A stretch of DNA of 64,000 nucleotides from Sphingomonas palmae (GCF_900109565.1 NZ_FNZZ01000006.1:62001-126000), one strand, 5' to 3'; counted from the stretch's first letter, positions 36,566-45,595 are shown. The notes: a model not told the origin generated them from the sequence alone. A program made the numbers and translations.

Positions 36566-37120
36566 TTGGGTTCGATCGCGTCCAGGGGCCAGTTGCGGAT
36601 GTCCTTCGTGCGCTGGGCCGCGTTCGTGGTGCCGCTGGTGTTGCTGCTCGGCTTCCTGTCGGGACGCAGCGTGCCGTCGGGCAACCAGAACGCCTGGTAC
36701 GTCGCGCTCGCCAAGCCGGCGTTCACGCCGCCGGGCTGGGTATTCCCCGTCGCCTGGACGCTTCTGTACATCCTGATCGGCTTCGCGCTGGCAATCGCGT
36801 TGTCCGCGCGCGGCGCACCGCTGCGTGTGGTCGGCGTGGTACTGTTTGTGGCGCAATTCGCGCTCAATCTTGCCTGGACGCCGCTGTTCTTCGGTGCGCA
36901 CCGGATCGGTGCGGCGCTGCTGGTGATCGCGCTGATCTTCGCCTTGTCGCTGGCGACGACCTGGGTGTTCGCGCGGTTCAGACCCACCGCGGCGGCGCTG
37001 ATGCTGCCGTACCTCGCCTGGCTCGCCTTCGCGGGCGTCCTCAACTGGCAGATCGTGCGGTTGAACCCCAATGCCGATACGGTTGTGCCGGCGGGTGGAA
37101 CGTCCCAGATACTGCGCTGA
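36566..37120 (+). CDS. tspO: TspO/MBR-family membrane protein
   Basis: A 184-residue protein with five membrane helices of the TspO/translocator family. Recognisable blocks are WYVALAKPAFTPPGWVFPVAW and NLAWTPLFFGAHRIGAALL. In alphaproteobacteria TspO binds porphyrins and affects photosynthesis or stress genes. The TTG at 36566 is chosen because GAAAGGGGATTACA gives it a good ribosome site; an ATG at 36599 is an alternative. Confidence 0.87.
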   Translation: MGSIASRGQLRMSFVRWAAFVVPLVLLLGFLSGRSVPSGNQNAWYVALAKPAFTPPGWVFPVAWTLLYILIGFALAIALSARGAPLRVVGVVLFVAQFALNLAWTPLFFGAHRIGAALLVIALIFALSLATTWVFARFRPTAAALMLPYLAWLAFAGVLNWQIVRLNPNADTVVPAGGTSQILR

Positions 37121-37147
37121 CATCTATCAACGAGAGCCACACGCGTC

Positions 37148-37405
37148 ATGCAGACGGAAAACAAGATCTTCGGCGACCTCGCCAAACTGTTCAACGGTGC
37201 CGCCGGCACGCTGGCGGGCGTCGGGCGCGAGGCAGAAGCCGGCGCGCGTGACCGTATGCGTGAGTGGGTCGGCGGGCTCGACTTCGTCAGCCGCGACGAG
37301 TTCGAGGCGGTGAAGGCGATGGCGGCGGCGGCGCGCGACGAGAATGACGTGCTGCGCGCACGTCTCGACGCGCTGGAGGCGGCGAGCAAGCCGCAGAACG
37401 GCTGA
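37148..37405 (+). CDS. ubiK: Accessory factor UbiK (YqiC family)
   Basis: An 85-residue helical protein, MQTENKIFGDLAKLFNGAAG at the N-terminus, with an amphipathic region that contacts membrane lipids and a C-terminal coiled coil (DEFEAVKAMAAAARDENDVLRARLDAL). UbiK helps ubiquinone synthesis by bridging Ubi proteins. It lies 27 bases after tspO, in an apparent operon with the YbjN-like protein and proC. Confidence 0.87.
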   Translation: MQTENKIFGDLAKLFNGAAGTLAGVGREAEAGARDRMREWVGGLDFVSRDEFEAVKAMAAAARDENDVLRARLDALEAASKPQNG

Positions 37406-37460
37406 GGCGACACCTGCTTCCTTATAACGCGCCCCTTTCCGTTTTTCGCGCCGATGTGCG

Positions 37461-37979
37461 ATGACGTCGATGATGCTCGACGAAGCTGACCTGGAGCCCG
37501 AACGCGAGGCACCGCTCGAGATGCTCGAGTCGTACTTCCTCGCGCACGGCTGGACGTGTGAGCGTCACGACGAGGAAATCACCGCGACGATCAAGGGCAG
37601 CTGGACCGAGTACGAGCTGCGCGCGCTGTTCCGCGAGGAGGACGGCGTGCTCCAGTTCCTCGCCTTCCCCGACGTGAAAGTGACCGAGGATCGCCGCCCC
37701 GCAATCTGGGAAACGCTGGCGCTGGTCAACGAACAGCTCTGGCTCGGCCATTTCGAGCTCTGGTCGTCGAGCGGCATCCTGCTTTACCGGAACGCGACGC
37801 TGGTCGACTCGATCGACGACGAGCCGAGCCTGTCGCTGACCGCCGCCGAACTAATGATCGAGACTGCGATCGACGAGTGCGAGCGCTTCTATCCCGTATT
37901 TCAGTTCGTATTGTGGGGCGGCAAGACCCCGGCAGAGGCGATCGCCGCCGCGATGGTCGAAACGCACGGCGAGGCGTAA
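37461..37979 (+). CDS. YbjN-domain protein
   Basis: A 172-residue acidic cytosolic protein with a YbjN domain (PLEMLESYFLAHGWTCERHDEEI, followed by the sensory-transduction-regulator fold). YbjN has been tied to motility and stress phenotypes in E. coli but its mechanism is unknown; the fold also occurs in type III secretion chaperones. It starts 55 bases after ubiK and stops 5 bases before proC, so it is part of the tspO-ubiK-proC block. Confidence 0.83.
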   Translation: MTSMMLDEADLEPEREAPLEMLESYFLAHGWTCERHDEEITATIKGSWTEYELRALFREEDGVLQFLAFPDVKVTEDRRPAIWETLALVNEQLWLGHFELWSSSGILLYRNATLVDSIDDEPSLSLTAAELMIETAIDECERFYPVFQFVLWGGKTPAEAIAAAMVETHGEA

Positions 37980-37984
37980 GCGCG

Positions 37985-38782
37985 ATGCGATTGTGGATGA
38001 TCGGCTGCGGCAACATGGCCGGCGCGATGCTGCGGCGCTGGATCGCGAGCGGCGTGGTGCTTGCCGAGGACGTTCACGTCGTCAATCGCGGCAACCGTGA
38101 TCTGCCACTTGGCGTCGTGCAATCGCGCGATCTGCCCGACGCGGACACCCCCGATCTCGTCATTCTGGGCGTCAAGCCGCAGCAGCTGGACGAGGTCGCC
38201 GAGCGTTATGCCGCGCGCGTGAGCGCGGCGCCGGTGATCGTGTCGATGCTGGCGGGCGTTGATGCCGCCGCGCTCGGCAGCCGCTTCCCGGGACCCGAGC
38301 CAGTCGTCGTCATGCCCAACCTGCCGGTCGAGATCGGGCAGGGGGTGGTGGCGATCCACGCGCCCGACGCGAGCGAGGCCGCTCGTGCGCGGGTCGACGC
38401 GCTGATGGCACCGCTCGGGCTCGTTCGCTGGTTCGACGACGCGGCCGGGTTCGAGGCCGCCGGCGCGCTGTCGGGCACCGGGCCCGCTTTCCTGTTCCGC
38501 TTCATCGACGCGCTCGCCGCGGCGGGCGAGGCGATGGGCCTCGCGCCCGATGATGCCGCCGCGGTTGCCAAGGTCACCGCGTCGGGCGCCGCCGCGATGG
38601 CTGCCGCAAGCGAGCGCAGCCCGTCGGCGCTCGCCGACGCGGTCGCGAGTCCGGGCGGTATGACGCGCGAGGGATTGAACGTGCTCGACGATCAGAGCGC
38701 GCTCAACGCGCTGCTGACACGAACGCTCGAGGCAGCGATCCACCGTGGCCGTGAAATGGCGGCGGAGCGTCGCCGCAACTGA
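37985..38782 (+). CDS. proC: Pyrroline-5-carboxylate reductase
   Basis: A 265-residue enzyme, which reduces pyrroline-5-carboxylate to proline. It begins MRLWMIGCGNMAGAMLRRW, with the NAD(P) motif GCGNMA, and has the C-terminal signature GPAFLFRFIDALAAAGEAMGL and MTREGLNVLDDQ. The ATG at 37985 is used; the open frame continues upstream over the previous gene. Confidence 0.93.
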   Translation: MRLWMIGCGNMAGAMLRRWIASGVVLAEDVHVVNRGNRDLPLGVVQSRDLPDADTPDLVILGVKPQQLDEVAERYAARVSAAPVIVSMLAGVDAAALGSRFPGPEPVVVMPNLPVEIGQGVVAIHAPDASEAARARVDALMAPLGLVRWFDDAAGFEAAGALSGTGPAFLFRFIDALAAAGEAMGLAPDDAAAVAKVTASGAAAMAAASERSPSALADAVASPGGMTREGLNVLDDQSALNALLTRTLEAAIHRGREMAAERRRN

Positions 38783-38783
38783 C

Positions 38784-39305
38784 TCAGCGGCGCAGCGCCT
38801 CGACCCGCGGCATTTCCTCGGGCGGGATCAGCCCTTCGAGCACCGCCCAGAACCCCGTCACCGCGTTCATCCCCGCGCGCGAATAGGCCGCGGACAGCCG
38901 CTCGCGCAGCGCGTCGAACAACTGCGCCTCCAGCGCGGCACCGGCCTCGGTCAGGCGCAAAAGCCGCTGACGACGATCGCGTTCGCCCGGGCGCGTGTCC
39001 ACCATGTCGCGCTCGATCAGTTCGTTGAGCACGCGGCCGAGCGACTGTTTGGTGATGTTGAGCAGCGCCAGCAATTCGCTGACCGGCATGTCGGGGCGCC
39101 GGGCGATGAAATACAGCGCGCGATGGTGCGCGCGACCCAGTCCCTGTTTCGCGAGGCCCCGGTCGATCGCGCGTGTAATATGGCTGTTCCCGAAGTAGAG
39201 CAGCTCCATGCCCCGACGCAGCTCGGGCTCCCGAAGAAACTGCGGCGACGCGATCTGGGAAGGGGCGGGCTGGGGTGGGGCAGTCATGTTGACCGGCTTT
39301 GCCAT
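38784..39305 (-). CDS. MarR-family transcriptional regulator
   Basis: A 173-residue MarR regulator. The winged helix shows ALYFIARRPDMPVSELLALLNITKQSLGRVLNEL (in parts: SELLALLNITKQSLGRVLNEL) followed by the wing DTRPGERDRRQRLLRLT. It faces ilvE across 54 bases of shared upstream DNA, so it may regulate that gene and itself. A perfect palindrome was not found there. The start at 39305 is one of several ATGs; the much longer open frame further upstream overlaps ilvE antisense and is rejected. Confidence 0.8.
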   Translation of the reverse strand: MAKPVNMTAPPQPAPSQIASPQFLREPELRRGMELLYFGNSHITRAIDRGLAKQGLGRAHHRALYFIARRPDMPVSELLALLNITKQSLGRVLNELIERDMVDTRPGERDRRQRLLRLTEAGAALEAQLFDALRERLSAAYSRAGMNAVTGFWAVLEGLIPPEEMPRVEALRR

Positions 39306-39359
39306 CGCCCATAACCGTCCGCAACCCGCTTTGCGGCGCATCAGACTGGAAGGACCATC

Positions 39360-40439
39360 GTGTTCGCGCTTGAACGTCACCCAACCCCCGTCTCGATCGA
39401 GGACCGTACAGCGCGCCTGGTGGACCCGGTATTCGGGCGCGTCTTCACCGATCACATGGCGGTGCTGCTCTACAACGAGGAGCGGGGCTGGCATGACGGG
39501 CGCATCGCCGCGCGCGCGCCGCTGACGATGGACCCGGCCTCGGCGGTGCTCCACTACGCGCAGGAAATCTTCGAAGGCATGAAGGCGTACCGGCAGGAGG
39601 ACGACAGCGTGTCGCTGTTCCGTCCGCGCGCCAACGCCGAGCGGTTCCGCGCCTCCGCGCGCCGCATGGCGATGCCCGAGCTGCCCGACGAGCTGTTCCT
39701 CGAATCGATCCACCAGCTGGTGAAGACCGACCGCGACTGGATCCCGACCAGCGCCGAAGGATCGCTCTACCTCCGCCCATTCATGATCGCGTCGGAGGTG
39801 TTCCTGGGCGTGAAGCCCGCGGCGCAGTACATCTACATGGTGCTCGCCTCGTCGGTAGGCGCTTACTGGAAGGGCGGCGCGCGCGCGGTGTCGCTGTGGG
39901 TCAGCCACGATTACACGCGCGCGGGCGCGGGCGGCACGGGTGCTGCAAAGTGCGGCGGCAATTACGCCACCAGCCTCGTCGCGCAGCAGGAGGCGATCCG
40001 GCGCGGCTACGATCAGGTCGTCTTCCTCGACGCGGCCGAGCGCCGCTGGATCGAGGAATTGGGCGGCATGAACATCTTCTTCGTGTTTGACGACGGCTCG
40101 ATCCAGACGCCGCCGCTGACGGGTACGATCCTGCCCGGTATCACGCGCGACTCGATCCTGACGCTCGCGCGCGACGAGGGGCTGGTGGTGCGCGAGGAGC
40201 CGTACTCGATCGAGCAATGGCGCGACGACGCGGCGAGCGGTCGGCTGGTCGAGAGCTTCGCCTGCGGCACCGCCGCGGTGGTGACGCCGATCGGGCGCGT
40301 CGCGGGGCCTGGCTATGAATTCACCATCGGCAGCGGATCGACGGGGCAGACGACGCAGCGCATCCTCGATACGCTGAATGCGATTCAGCGCGGTCGCGCG
40401 CCCGATCCGCACGGCTGGCGCGAGCCCGTGCGCGTCTGA
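39360..40439 (+). CDS. ilvE: Branched-chain amino acid aminotransferase
   Basis: A 359-residue fold-type IV PLP enzyme that interconverts Leu, Ile, Val and their keto acids. The PLP Lys197 is in GAAKCGGNYATS; EELGGMNIFFVFDDG and SFACGTAAVVTPIG are family blocks. The length fits the long (eukaryote-like) class. The GTG start at 39360 follows GGAAGGACCATC. Confidence 0.94.
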   Translation: MFALERHPTPVSIEDRTARLVDPVFGRVFTDHMAVLLYNEERGWHDGRIAARAPLTMDPASAVLHYAQEIFEGMKAYRQEDDSVSLFRPRANAERFRASARRMAMPELPDELFLESIHQLVKTDRDWIPTSAEGSLYLRPFMIASEVFLGVKPAAQYIYMVLASSVGAYWKGGARAVSLWVSHDYTRAGAGGTGAAKCGGNYATSLVAQQEAIRRGYDQVVFLDAAERRWIEELGGMNIFFVFDDGSIQTPPLTGTILPGITRDSILTLARDEGLVVREEPYSIEQWRDDAASGRLVESFACGTAAVVTPIGRVAGPGYEFTIGSGSTGQTTQRILDTLNAIQRGRAPDPHGWREPVRV

Positions 40440-40505
40440 TCGGGCCAGCGGGAACGCGCGCGCGGCTCGGTCATTTCGCCTCTGACACCGTTCAGAGGAC
40501 CTTGC

Positions 40506-41384
40506 ATGATCCGCCCGCTCGCCTCGCTTGCCCTCGGCGCTGCCTTCGCCGCGGTGGCGGTATCCGCCGCGCCGCGCGTCGCTGGCGCGGCTGCCACCAC
40601 GTTCCGCGTCGGTGGAGTGGAAGTCGTGTCGCTGCGCGATGCGGTCAACGTGGTGCCGAACGACGGCAAGACGTTCGGCCTCGGCCACTCGCCGACCGAG
40701 GTGGCGCAGGTGCTGCGCAAGCGTGGTGCGCCGGCCGATCCGATCACGCTCGGTGTCGATCAGTTGCTGGTGCGGCTGCCGGGTCGGCTGGTGCTGATCG
40801 ACACTGGTCTCGGGCCGAAGGTCGGCGGGACGCTGATGCAAAGCCTGTCGCAGGCCGGCGTCGCGCCCGATCAGATCGCCGATGTGCTGATTACCCACGG
40901 CCACCCCGATCATGTCGGCGGGCTGGTCGACGTGAATGGCAAGCCGGCTTTTCCGAAGGCGGTCGTGCATCTGTCGGCGCCCGAGTGGCAGTCGATCCAG
41001 CAGGGGCGCGGCGCGGATGTGGTGCCAGCCATCAAGGCGCAGGTGAAGACCTTTGCGCCGGGTGCCGCGATCCTGCCGGGGATCACCGCGGTCGCGTTGT
41101 TCGGACACACGCCGGGACACAGCGGCTACCGGATCACCTCGGGCAAGCAGAGCCTGCTCGTCATCGGCGATCTGGCGCACAGCGCGGTCGTGTCGCTCGC
41201 CAGGCCGATGTGGCCGATCCAATACGACGGCGACAAGCCGCAGGGCGAGCAGACCCGGGTGCGAGAACTCGCTCAGCTAGCGGCGACGCACCAGCGTATC
41301 TTTGCCGGACACTTTCCCTACCCGGGCGTCGGCTATGTCGTTCGTTCGGGCGAAGGCTACGCCTTCCAGCCCGAACGGCGATAA
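40506..41384 (+). CDS. Secreted metallo-beta-lactamase-fold hydrolase
   Basis: A 292-residue exported MBL-fold hydrolase. Residues 1-28 form a Sec signal (cleavage near VAGA). The metal motif is THGHPDHVGG (His131, His133, Asp135, His136), with HTPGHSGYRI and FAGHFPYPG as further metal-binding blocks. The pattern suits lactonase or glyoxalase-like members rather than true beta-lactamases. It follows ilvE by 66 bases; the substrate is unknown. Confidence 0.87.
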   Translation: MIRPLASLALGAAFAAVAVSAAPRVAGAAATTFRVGGVEVVSLRDAVNVVPNDGKTFGLGHSPTEVAQVLRKRGAPADPITLGVDQLLVRLPGRLVLIDTGLGPKVGGTLMQSLSQAGVAPDQIADVLITHGHPDHVGGLVDVNGKPAFPKAVVHLSAPEWQSIQQGRGADVVPAIKAQVKTFAPGAAILPGITAVALFGHTPGHSGYRITSGKQSLLVIGDLAHSAVVSLARPMWPIQYDGDKPQGEQTRVRELAQLAATHQRIFAGHFPYPGVGYVVRSGEGYAFQPERR

Positions 41385-41387
41385 TTT

Positions 41388-41409
41388 GCGCTCCCCGTCA
41401 AGGGAGCGC
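41388..41409. terminator. Bidirectional terminator between the MBL gene and the thiolase
   Basis: GCGCTCCC (41388-41395) pairs perfectly with GGGAGCGC (41402-41409) over a six-base loop. It sits 4 bases after one stop codon and 9 bases before the other in convergent genes. AT-rich bases flank the left side only. Confidence 0.6.
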
Positions 41410-41417
41410 GGGTCAGG

Positions 41418-42605
41418 TCAGTTCATCAGCTCGACCGCCATCGCCACGGCTTCGCCTCCGCCGATGCACAGGGAGGCGAGACCGCGCTTCTCACCGCGAT
41501 TCTCCAGCGCGCCGAGCAATGTCGCCAACACGCGCGCGCCTGACGCGCCGATCGGGTGACCCAGCGCGCAGGCGCCGCCGTTGACGTTCAGCTTCTCGTG
41601 ATCGAGGCCTAAGTCACGCATCGCGATCATGGCGACGCAGGCGAACGCCTCGTTGACCTCGAACAGGTCGACCTCGTCCTTGCTCCAGCCCGCACGCTCC
41701 AGTGCCTTGCGCATTGCCGCGACCGGCGCGGTGGTGAAACGCGCGGGGGCATGGGCGTGAGCGGCGTGGGAAACGACGCGCGCGACCGGCTTGATCCCGA
41801 GCTTCTCCGCGACCGACAGCCGCGTCATGACCAGCGCCGCCGCACCGTCGGAGATCGAGGAAGCGTTCGCCGCCGTGATCGTGCCGTCCTTTGCGAACGC
41901 GGCCTTTAGCGTCGGGATCTTGGCCACGTCGCCCTTGGCGGGCTGCTCGTCGAGGCTGACGGTCGTGCTGCCCTTGCGTCCTGCCACCTCGACCGCGACG
42001 ATCTCACGGTCGAACGCGCCTGACTTCTGCGCTGCCTGCGCGCGCTCGAGCGACCGAATCGCGTACGCGTCCTGCGCCTCGCGGGTGAATTGATATTCCT
42101 GTGCGGTTTCCTCCGCGAACACACCCATCGCCTTGCCGGGCTCGTAGGCGTCCTCCAGTCCGTCGAGGAACATATGGTCGAACAGGCGATCGTGTCCGAT
42201 GCGCGCGCCGCCGCGGTGCGCCTTCGACAGATAGGGCGCGTTGGTCATGCTCTCCATGCCGCCCGCGACCAGCAGGTCGATCGAACCGGCGCCGAGCGCC
42301 TCCGTGCCCATGATCGCGGCCTGCAGACCGGAGCCACACATCTTGTTGAGCGTGGTCGCCTCGACATGTTCGCCCAGTTCCGCGAAGATCGCGGCCTGCC
42401 GCGCCGGCGCCTGGCCGAGCCCGGCCGACAGCACGTTGCCCATGTAGATGCGCTCCACTGCTTCGGCACTCACGCCCGCGCGCTCGACCGCTGCCTTCAC
42501 CGCGGTCGCGCCCAGTTGCGGCGCGCTCGCACCCGCGAGACTCCCCTGCATCGACCCCATCGGGGTGCGGGCATAGGATAGGATTACGACGGGATCGGCG
42601 GCCAT
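41418..42605 (-). CDS. Acetyl-CoA C-acyltransferase (thiolase)
   Basis: A 395-residue thiolase with the acyl-binding Cys90 in LNKMCGSGLQAAIMG, the His in ALGHPIGASGARV and the C-terminal Cys in SLCIGGGEAVAMAVE. These sequences match acetoacetyl-CoA or beta-ketoadipyl type thiolases. The ATG at 42605 follows CAGGAGCATGTC. It is convergent with the MBL gene; the divergent prepilin peptidase gene starts about 107 bases upstream. Its role is probably beta-oxidation or acetoacetyl-CoA turnover. Confidence 0.94.
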   Translation of the reverse strand: MAADPVVILSYARTPMGSMQGSLAGASAPQLGATAVKAAVERAGVSAEAVERIYMGNVLSAGLGQAPARQAAIFAELGEHVEATTLNKMCGSGLQAAIMGTEALGAGSIDLLVAGGMESMTNAPYLSKAHRGGARIGHDRLFDHMFLDGLEDAYEPGKAMGVFAEETAQEYQFTREAQDAYAIRSLERAQAAQKSGAFDREIVAVEVAGRKGSTTVSLDEQPAKGDVAKIPTLKAAFAKDGTITAANASSISDGAAALVMTRLSVAEKLGIKPVARVVSHAAHAHAPARFTTAPVAAMRKALERAGWSKDEVDLFEVNEAFACVAMIAMRDLGLDHEKLNVNGGACALGHPIGASGARVLATLLGALENRGEKRGLASLCIGGGEAVAMAVELMN

Positions 42606-42712
42606 GACATGCTCCTGCTGAACGGTCGGCCTGTGTCGTGCCGACGCTGGTTGCTGCACTGCACCTAAGATATGGATCGCGCGATTGCCATAGCTGGAGG
42701 GACAAGCGCGAC

Positions 42713-43504
42713 GTGAACGCTGGCATGTTCGATACCGCGGTCGCGTCAGCCATGCTCCCTTCGTGGCTGCTGGCCGTGATCCTGGGCGTCGCGGGCGCGA
42801 TCGCGGGCAGTTTCCTGTCGACTATCGTCGTGCGCTGGCCCGCCGACCGATCGGTGCTGCACGGGCGATCGGCCTGCGACGGGTGCGGCCGTACGCTGGC
42901 GGCGTGGGAGTTGATCCCGATCGTCAGCGCGATCGCCGCGCGCGGGCGCTGCCGCAGCTGCGGTGCAAGGATAAACCCGCGCCATACGGCGGTCGAGATT
43001 GGCTGCGCGGCCATCGGCATCGTCTCTGCGCTCGCTACCCCCGGCTTGGCGGGCATCGCGGGTGCGGTGTTCGGCTGGCTGCTGCTGACACTCGCTGTTC
43101 TCGACGCGGATGAATTTTGGCTGCCCGATCCGCTCGTCGCCGCACTCGCGCTCACCGGGCTCGCCAGCGCGAACTGGTGCCAGCCGCCGCTCGTCGACCG
43201 CTTGATCGGCGGGGCGGGTGGGTTCGCATTGCTCTGGCTGGTCGCGGCCGGTTATCGGCTCGCGCGCGGGCGTGAGGGGCTGGGCGGCGGCGATCCGAAG
43301 CTGTTCGGTGCGATCGGGCTCTGGCTCGGCTGGAGAATGCTGCCCGCGGTGCTGCTGCTCGCCGGGCTGATCGGGTTGGGAGTCGTGCTGTTGCAGATCA
43401 TCCGCGGACGGACTGTGGACGCGCAGGACGCGCTGCCGTTCGGCACCTTCCTCGGGCTGGCGGCTTACCCGGCGTGGCTGGTCATGGTAATCCTCGGACC
43501 ATGA
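42713..43504 (+). CDS. Type IV prepilin peptidase / leader peptidase (PilD-like)
   Basis: A 263-residue membrane aspartic protease that cleaves type IV prepilin-like leaders and methylates the new N-terminus. The two Cys pairs (Cys55/58 in CDGCGR and Cys80/83 in CRSCGA) match the zinc-binding loop of the long form. LAVLDADEFWLPD and GGGDPKLFGAIG carry the two catalytic Asp. The GTG at 42713 with TGGAGGGA ten bases upstream is preferred over an ATG at 42725. No pilin gene is nearby. Its stop overlaps the next gene by 4 bases. Confidence 0.9.
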   Translation: MNAGMFDTAVASAMLPSWLLAVILGVAGAIAGSFLSTIVVRWPADRSVLHGRSACDGCGRTLAAWELIPIVSAIAARGRCRSCGARINPRHTAVEIGCAAIGIVSALATPGLAGIAGAVFGWLLLTLAVLDADEFWLPDPLVAALALTGLASANWCQPPLVDRLIGGAGGFALLWLVAAGYRLARGREGLGGGDPKLFGAIGLWLGWRMLPAVLLLAGLIGLGVVLLQIIRGRTVDAQDALPFGTFLGLAAYPAWLVMVILGP

Positions 43505-43944
43505 TCGCTGCACTCCTTGCCGCATTGCTGCTCGCGCCCGCCGCCGACCCGCGCCCACCGGCCTCGATCGACGGCTATCCGATCGGCGGCATCGGGCGCC
43601 AGTCGCTGCCGGCAAAGGGCTGCGCGGCCTATCTGTTCAGCACCGGCGCGACGCGGACTCTGGTAGCGATGGCGGGGGCAGAGGCCGGAACACTGCGGAT
43701 CGCGCTCGACGGAAAGGAGCGCGACTATGCGCGTGCGTCCTCCGGCACGGTGGCCGACCTCGGCTTCGCGGAGACGACGCGATACGTCGCGGGCGATACC
43801 GCGCTGACGCTGACGATGACCGTGTCCCGCCGGCCCGACCTGGCGCAGGGTGCGCTGGTATCCGACGCGACGCTGCTGGTCGAGCGTGCGGGAAAGGACG
43901 GCGTCATCATGCCACTCGCCGGGATGATCGGCTGCGCGAGCTAG
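43501..43944 (+). CDS. Small exported protein of unknown function, coupled to the prepilin peptidase
   Basis: A 147-residue protein starting MIAALLAALLLAPAADPR, a signal peptide, with the mature part about 130 residues. It begins on the ATGA overlap with the peptidase gene, a typical coupled start. The mature part has no motif I know and has two Cys (residues about 41 and 146). It is probably periplasmic. The long spacing to ALDH (24 bases) suggests the operon could continue. Confidence 0.7.
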   Translation: MIAALLAALLLAPAADPRPPASIDGYPIGGIGRQSLPAKGCAAYLFSTGATRTLVAMAGAEAGTLRIALDGKERDYARASSGTVADLGFAETTRYVAGDTALTLTMTVSRRPDLAQGALVSDATLLVERAGKDGVIMPLAGMIGCAS

Positions 43945-43968
43945 GAAAGATAGAAAAGGGAGAGTGCG

Positions 43969-45378
43969 ATGCGTGACCTGTTGGATGCTCAGCGTGCCGC
44001 ATTCATGGCCGCGATGCCGGAACCCTTGTCGGTCCGCCGCGACCGCCTGACCCGCGCCGCGGCGATGGTGTCCGATCACGCCGCGCGGCTGTGCGATGCC
44101 TTGTCCGAGGACTTCGGCCACCGCAGCCGCGAACAATCGATGATGACCGACATCGCGAGTTCGGTCGCGCCGATCCGCCACGCGTTGAAGCACCTCGACC
44201 GTTGGGCGCGCCCGGAGAAGCGCGACGTGCAATTTCCGCTCGGGCTGCTCGGCGCAAGGGCAGCGGTCGAATATCAGCCCAAGGGCGTCGTCGGCGTGAT
44301 CGCGCCGTGGAACTTTCCGGTCAATCTCGTCATGTCGCCGCTCGCCGGCATCTTCGCCGCGGGCAATCGCGCGATGGTGAAGGTGAGCGAGTTCACACCA
44401 TCGACGGGCGCGCTGATGGCGGAGATCGCGCGCCAGTATTTCGATCGGACCGAACTCGCATTCGTCGAGGGTGGACCCGAGGTCGGCAAGGCGTTTGCGG
44501 GGCTACCGTTCGACCATTTGATCTTCACCGGCGCGACCGGAATCGCGCGCCACATCCTGCACGCCGCGGCCGACCATCTGGTGCCCGTCACGCTTGAACT
44601 CGGCGGCAAGTCGCCCGTCATCGTCGGCGAAAGCGCCGACATCGCGCGCATGACCGAGCGGGTGGCGCTCGGCAAGATGCTCAACGCCGGGCAGATTTGC
44701 CTCGCACCCGATTACATGCTTGTTCGGGCAGAACAGGAGCAGGCAGTGGTCGACGGGCTGCGCCGCGCGGCTTCGGCGATGTACCCGACCTTGCTCGCGA
44801 ACCCCGACTACACCGCCATCATCAACGATCGCCATCATCAGCGACTGACCGACTTGGTAGAGGACGCGCGCGCCAAGGGTGCCAGCGTCGAGGCGGTGAA
44901 CCCGGTTGGCGAGGATTTCGCGACCTCCAACAGTCGCAAGATGCCGCTCACGATCGTGCGCGACGTGACCGACGACATGGTGCTGATGCAGGAGGAAATC
45001 TTCGGCCCCGTGCTGCCGATCCGCCGGTATGAGGCGATCGACGGCGCGATCGACGAAGTGAACCGCCGCGATCGCCCGCTGGCGCTCTATTATTTCGGTG
45101 AGGACGAGCGCGAGCAGCGCCGCGTACTCGATCGCACGATCTCGGGCGGGGCAACGATCAACGACGTAATCTTCCACGTCTCGATGGAGGATTTACCCTT
45201 CGGCGGCGTCGGCGCCTCCGGGATGGGCAGCTATCACGGCCAGGACGGCTTTCGCACCTTCAGCCACACGCGAGCGGTGTACCGGCAGCCGAAATTGGAT
45301 GTCGCGAAACTGGCAGGGTTGAAGCCGCCCTATGGCGCGGCGACGAGGCGCGGCATCGCGCAGCAGATGAAGCGTTAG
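43969..45378 (+). CDS. Aldehyde dehydrogenase, coniferyl-aldehyde type
   Basis: A 469-residue NAD(P)-dependent aldehyde dehydrogenase. It has NFPVNLVMSPL, the Glu210 region LELGGKSPVIV and Cys244 in NAGQICLAPDY. The typical Asn-x-x-x-Pro ordering and the LAPDYMLV block match the coniferyl aldehyde dehydrogenase (CalB) group, which also handles other aromatic or medium-chain aldehydes; sphingomonads are known for lignin-derived compound catabolism. GGGAGAGTGCG precedes the ATG. Substrate not proven. Confidence 0.88.
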   Translation: MRDLLDAQRAAFMAAMPEPLSVRRDRLTRAAAMVSDHAARLCDALSEDFGHRSREQSMMTDIASSVAPIRHALKHLDRWARPEKRDVQFPLGLLGARAAVEYQPKGVVGVIAPWNFPVNLVMSPLAGIFAAGNRAMVKVSEFTPSTGALMAEIARQYFDRTELAFVEGGPEVGKAFAGLPFDHLIFTGATGIARHILHAAADHLVPVTLELGGKSPVIVGESADIARMTERVALGKMLNAGQICLAPDYMLVRAEQEQAVVDGLRRAASAMYPTLLANPDYTAIINDRHHQRLTDLVEDARAKGASVEAVNPVGEDFATSNSRKMPLTIVRDVTDDMVLMQEEIFGPVLPIRRYEAIDGAIDEVNRRDRPLALYYFGEDEREQRRVLDRTISGGATINDVIFHVSMEDLPFGGVGASGMGSYHGQDGFRTFSHTRAVYRQPKLDVAKLAGLKPPYGAATRRGIAQQMKR

Positions 45379-45404
45379 CGCGCCACCCTGAACCGCGCGG
45401 TATA

Positions 45405-45429
45405 GCCCGGCGGATCGGCTCCGCCGGGC
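45405..45429. terminator. Bidirectional terminator between ALDH and the first YdcH gene
   Basis: GCCCGGCGGA (45405-45414) pairs perfectly with TCCGCCGGGC (45420-45429) over a five-base loop. The flanking genes are convergent. Confidence 0.65.
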
Positions 45430-45436
45430 CGGGCGA

Positions 45437-45595
45437 TCAATGCGCCGCGACGATTTCTTCCTTCAGTCGCAGCTTCTGTTTCTTGAGGTCCGCGATCACG
45501 GCGTTGTCGGGCATTGGCCGCTGCGATTCGTCATGGATCCGCTGATCGAGTGTGGCGTGCTTCGCTTCGAGTGCCTGCACATGGGCAGTCTGCAT
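45437..45595 (-). CDS. YdcH/DUF465 family small protein
   Basis: A 52-residue protein starting MQTAHVQALEAKHATLDQRI and ending with the family core LKKQKLRLKEEIVAA. DUF465 proteins are short helical hairpins of unknown function, sometimes suspected of acting as chaperone or adaptor. A strong ribosome site (AAGGAGGATAGAGCG) sets the start; the rest of the open frame upstream is not coding. It is divergent from a second YdcH protein 194 bases away. Confidence 0.83.
   Translation of the reverse strand: MQTAHVQALEAKHATLDQRIHDESQRPMPDNAVIADLKKQKLRLKEEIVAAH

Noticed and set aside
39306..39359. A search for a MarR operator palindrome in the marR/ilvE gap
   Set aside because: No inverted repeat of useful length was found in these 54 bases.
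38784..41222. An 812-residue frame on the minus strand covering marR and running antisense through ilvE and the MBL gene
   Set aside because: Only the last 173 codons read as a protein (MarR). The rest is a GC-driven shadow of real genes on the other strand.
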